NCBI GenBank assembly: GCA_014894735.1
Contig: JADBKX010000113.1
Location: 1 to 6,000, forward strand
Origin: Candidatus Sediminicultor sextus
Lineage (GTDB): Bacteria > Atribacterota > Phoenicimicrobiia > Phoenicimicrobiales > Phoenicimicrobiaceae
DNA: 6,000 nucleotides
Direction: 5' to 3'
In this document: positions 4,913 through 6,000 of the stretch, in pieces
Layout of the letters: every line of letters begins with the position of its first letter
How positions within the stretch are numbered: position 1 is the first letter of the stretch
The notes under the pieces: generated by a model
Databases searched by the model: none
Told to the model about the DNA's origin: nothing
The model's input: only the letters and a program-made list of their open reading frames with translations
Position numbers and translations under genes: made by a program

Positions 4913-6000
4913 ATGGCAAAATATAAGATAGCCTGGCTGCCGGGCGATGGAATCGGAAATGACGTAATGGAGGCAGCGAAGATTGTATTGGATGAACTAA
5001 AGCTTGATGCTGATTATTTACCTGGTGATGTGGGTTGGGAATTTTGGAAAAAAGAAGGAAACCCTTTACCTGATAGGACCATAAAAATTTTCAAAGAGAC
5101 TGATTGTTGTCTCTTTGGAGCGATAACTTCCAAACCTAAAGATGAAGCAGAAAAGGAACTCGCTCCCGAGCTTAAAGGAAAAGGCTATGTCTATTCGAGC
5201 CCAATTGTAAGATTACGTCAAGAATTTAAGTTACACACTAACCTGAGACCATGTAAGGCTTATAAAGGAAATCCTCTGAATTATCGTGATGATATAGATT
5301 TAGTGGTTTTTAGGGAAAATACCGAAGGGCTATACAGCGGAGTAGAATTTCATCCCCTGCCTAAAGAAGTAATGGATGCACTTTTAAAAAATCATCCTAA
5401 GATGAAAAGATTTAAAGAGACTCCTTTAGAAGATATTGCTTTGTCTTGTAGAATCTTTACCCGGAAAGCTTGCCAATCTATTATTCGTCAGGGTTTTGAA
5501 TATGCTAAGAAGTTTAACAGAAATTCAGTTACGGTTATTGAGAAACCAAATATAATCAGAGAAACCAGTGGATTAATGATAAGAGAAGCCCGCAAGATTG
5601 CTCAAGAATATCCTGGAATCGAACTTTGGGAGACTAATGTAGATGCAATGTGTATGTGGCTGGTAAAAAATCCTCAGATTTATAGTGTCCTGGTTTCTTC
5701 TAATATGTTCGGAGATATAGTTTCCGATCTCTGTGCTCAATTAATAGGTGGGTTAGGGTTTGCCTCCAGTGCTAATATCGGAGATGATTATGCTCTCTTT
5801 GAACCCACTCACGGCTCTGCTCCCAAATATGCCGGGCAATACAAAGTAAATCCCATGGCGATGTTATTAACGATTAAATTAATGTTGGATTATTTAGAGG
5901 AAAAAGAATTGGCACAAAGATTAGAAAAAGCTATTGCCCGGGTTATTGAAGAAGGAAAATTCAGGACTTATGACTTAGGAGGGACAGCTTCAACTTTAGA
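4913..6000 (+). CDS. isocitrate/homoisocitrate/isopropylmalate-family beta-decarboxylating dehydrogenase (3' end cut by window edge)
   Basis: The frame stays open from the ATG at 4913 to the edge, giving 362 codons. It stops within the usual C-terminal block (TYDLGGTAST), so probably only 10-20 residues are missing. Family motifs are LPGDGIG at 9-15, substrate arginines R102, R112 (NLRP) and R134 (RENTEGLY), catalytic Y141 and K211 (EKPN), metal aspartates D244 (NVDAM), D268 and D272 (GDIVSD), and the cofactor loop HGSAPKYAGQYKVNP at 300-314. RENTEGLY instead of the isopropylmalate-type RELTGG argues against LeuB. SSPIV at 95-99 resembles homoisocitrate dehydrogenases. K305, Y306 and V312 match the NADP-binding set of E. 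coli isocitrate dehydrogenase. It would convert the 2-hydroxyacid made by the preceding hydro-lyase to a 2-oxoacid plus CO2. AAGGGAG at 4899-4905 supports the start, 2 bp after the small-subunit stop. Confidence 0.92.
   Translation, partial: MAKYKIAWLPGDGIGNDVMEAAKIVLDELKLDADYLPGDVGWEFWKKEGNPLPDRTIKIFKETDCCLFGAITSKPKDEAEKELAPELKGKGYVYSSPIVRLRQEFKLHTNLRPCKAYKGNPLNYRDDIDLVVFRENTEGLYSGVEFHPLPKEVMDALLKNHPKMKRFKETPLEDIALSCRIFTRKACQSIIRQGFEYAKKFNRNSVTVIEKPNIIRETSGLMIREARKIAQEYPGIELWETNVDAMCMWLVKNPQIYSVLVSSNMFGDIVSDLCAQLIGGLGFASSANIGDDYALFEPTHGSAPKYAGQYKVNPMAMLLTIKLMLDYLEEKELAQRLEKAIARVIEEGKFRTYDLGGTASTL

Noticed and set aside
3151..6000. Ordinary leucine operon (leuC-leuD-leuB)
   Set aside because: Gene order and folds fit superficially. 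However, the dehydrogenase has RENTEGLY rather than the isopropylmalate-type RELTGG motif and an NADP-like loop, no leuA is present, and the upstream genes and FCD regulator are atypical. It is not fully excluded until the downstream sequence is seen.

Overview
The window is one AT-rich, tightly packed, single-strand gene set from a bacterium. All seven supported genes read left to right and nearly every base is coding. The composition, strong AAGGAGG-type ribosome binding sites and gene content suggest an anaerobic, Firmicutes- or Atribacterota-like organism. That placement is a weak inference, because no rRNA or marker gene is present.

Layout. Bases 1-87 hold a candidate promoter and a palindromic operator-like site. 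Bases 88-786 encode a GntR-type regulator with an FCD ligand-binding domain. An 89-bp gap follows, holding a small dyad and weak promoter-like hexamers. Then come an AtuA/DUF1446-family protein (876-2234), a small DUF4387 protein (2268-2597), an HD-domain protein (2608-3138), the large (3151-4410) and small (4407-4910) subunits of an aconitase-superfamily hydro-lyase of the LeuCD/DmdAB type, and an isocitrate/homoisocitrate-type beta-decarboxylating dehydrogenase (4913 to the right edge, missing only its C-terminal tail). From 2235 on the gaps are 33, 10, 12, -4 and 2 bp, so genes 2-7 are almost certainly one transcript. No terminator, RNA gene, mobile element or CRISPR array was seen, and no stretch over 300 bp lacks a gene.

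How the parts may work together. The last three genes form a recognisable two-step unit: a [4Fe-4S] hydro-lyase moves a hydroxyl group on a 2-hydroxy di- or tricarboxylate, and an NAD(P)-dependent dehydrogenase then oxidises and decarboxylates the product to a 2-oxoacid. The first genes pair a protein family linked to acyclic terpene use (AtuA) with its small partner DUF4387; neither has an established reaction. An HD-domain hydrolase sits between the two halves. No acyl-transferring synthase (LeuA, homocitrate or citrate synthase type) is present, and an FCD regulator heads the set. It therefore looks more like a substrate-inducible carboxylic acid pathway than leucine biosynthesis. The substrate cannot be read from sequence alone. 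The dehydrogenase combines a homoisocitrate-dehydrogenase-like substrate region with an NADP-type cofactor signature, and the small subunit has an unusual substrate loop. These are the most informative oddities here.
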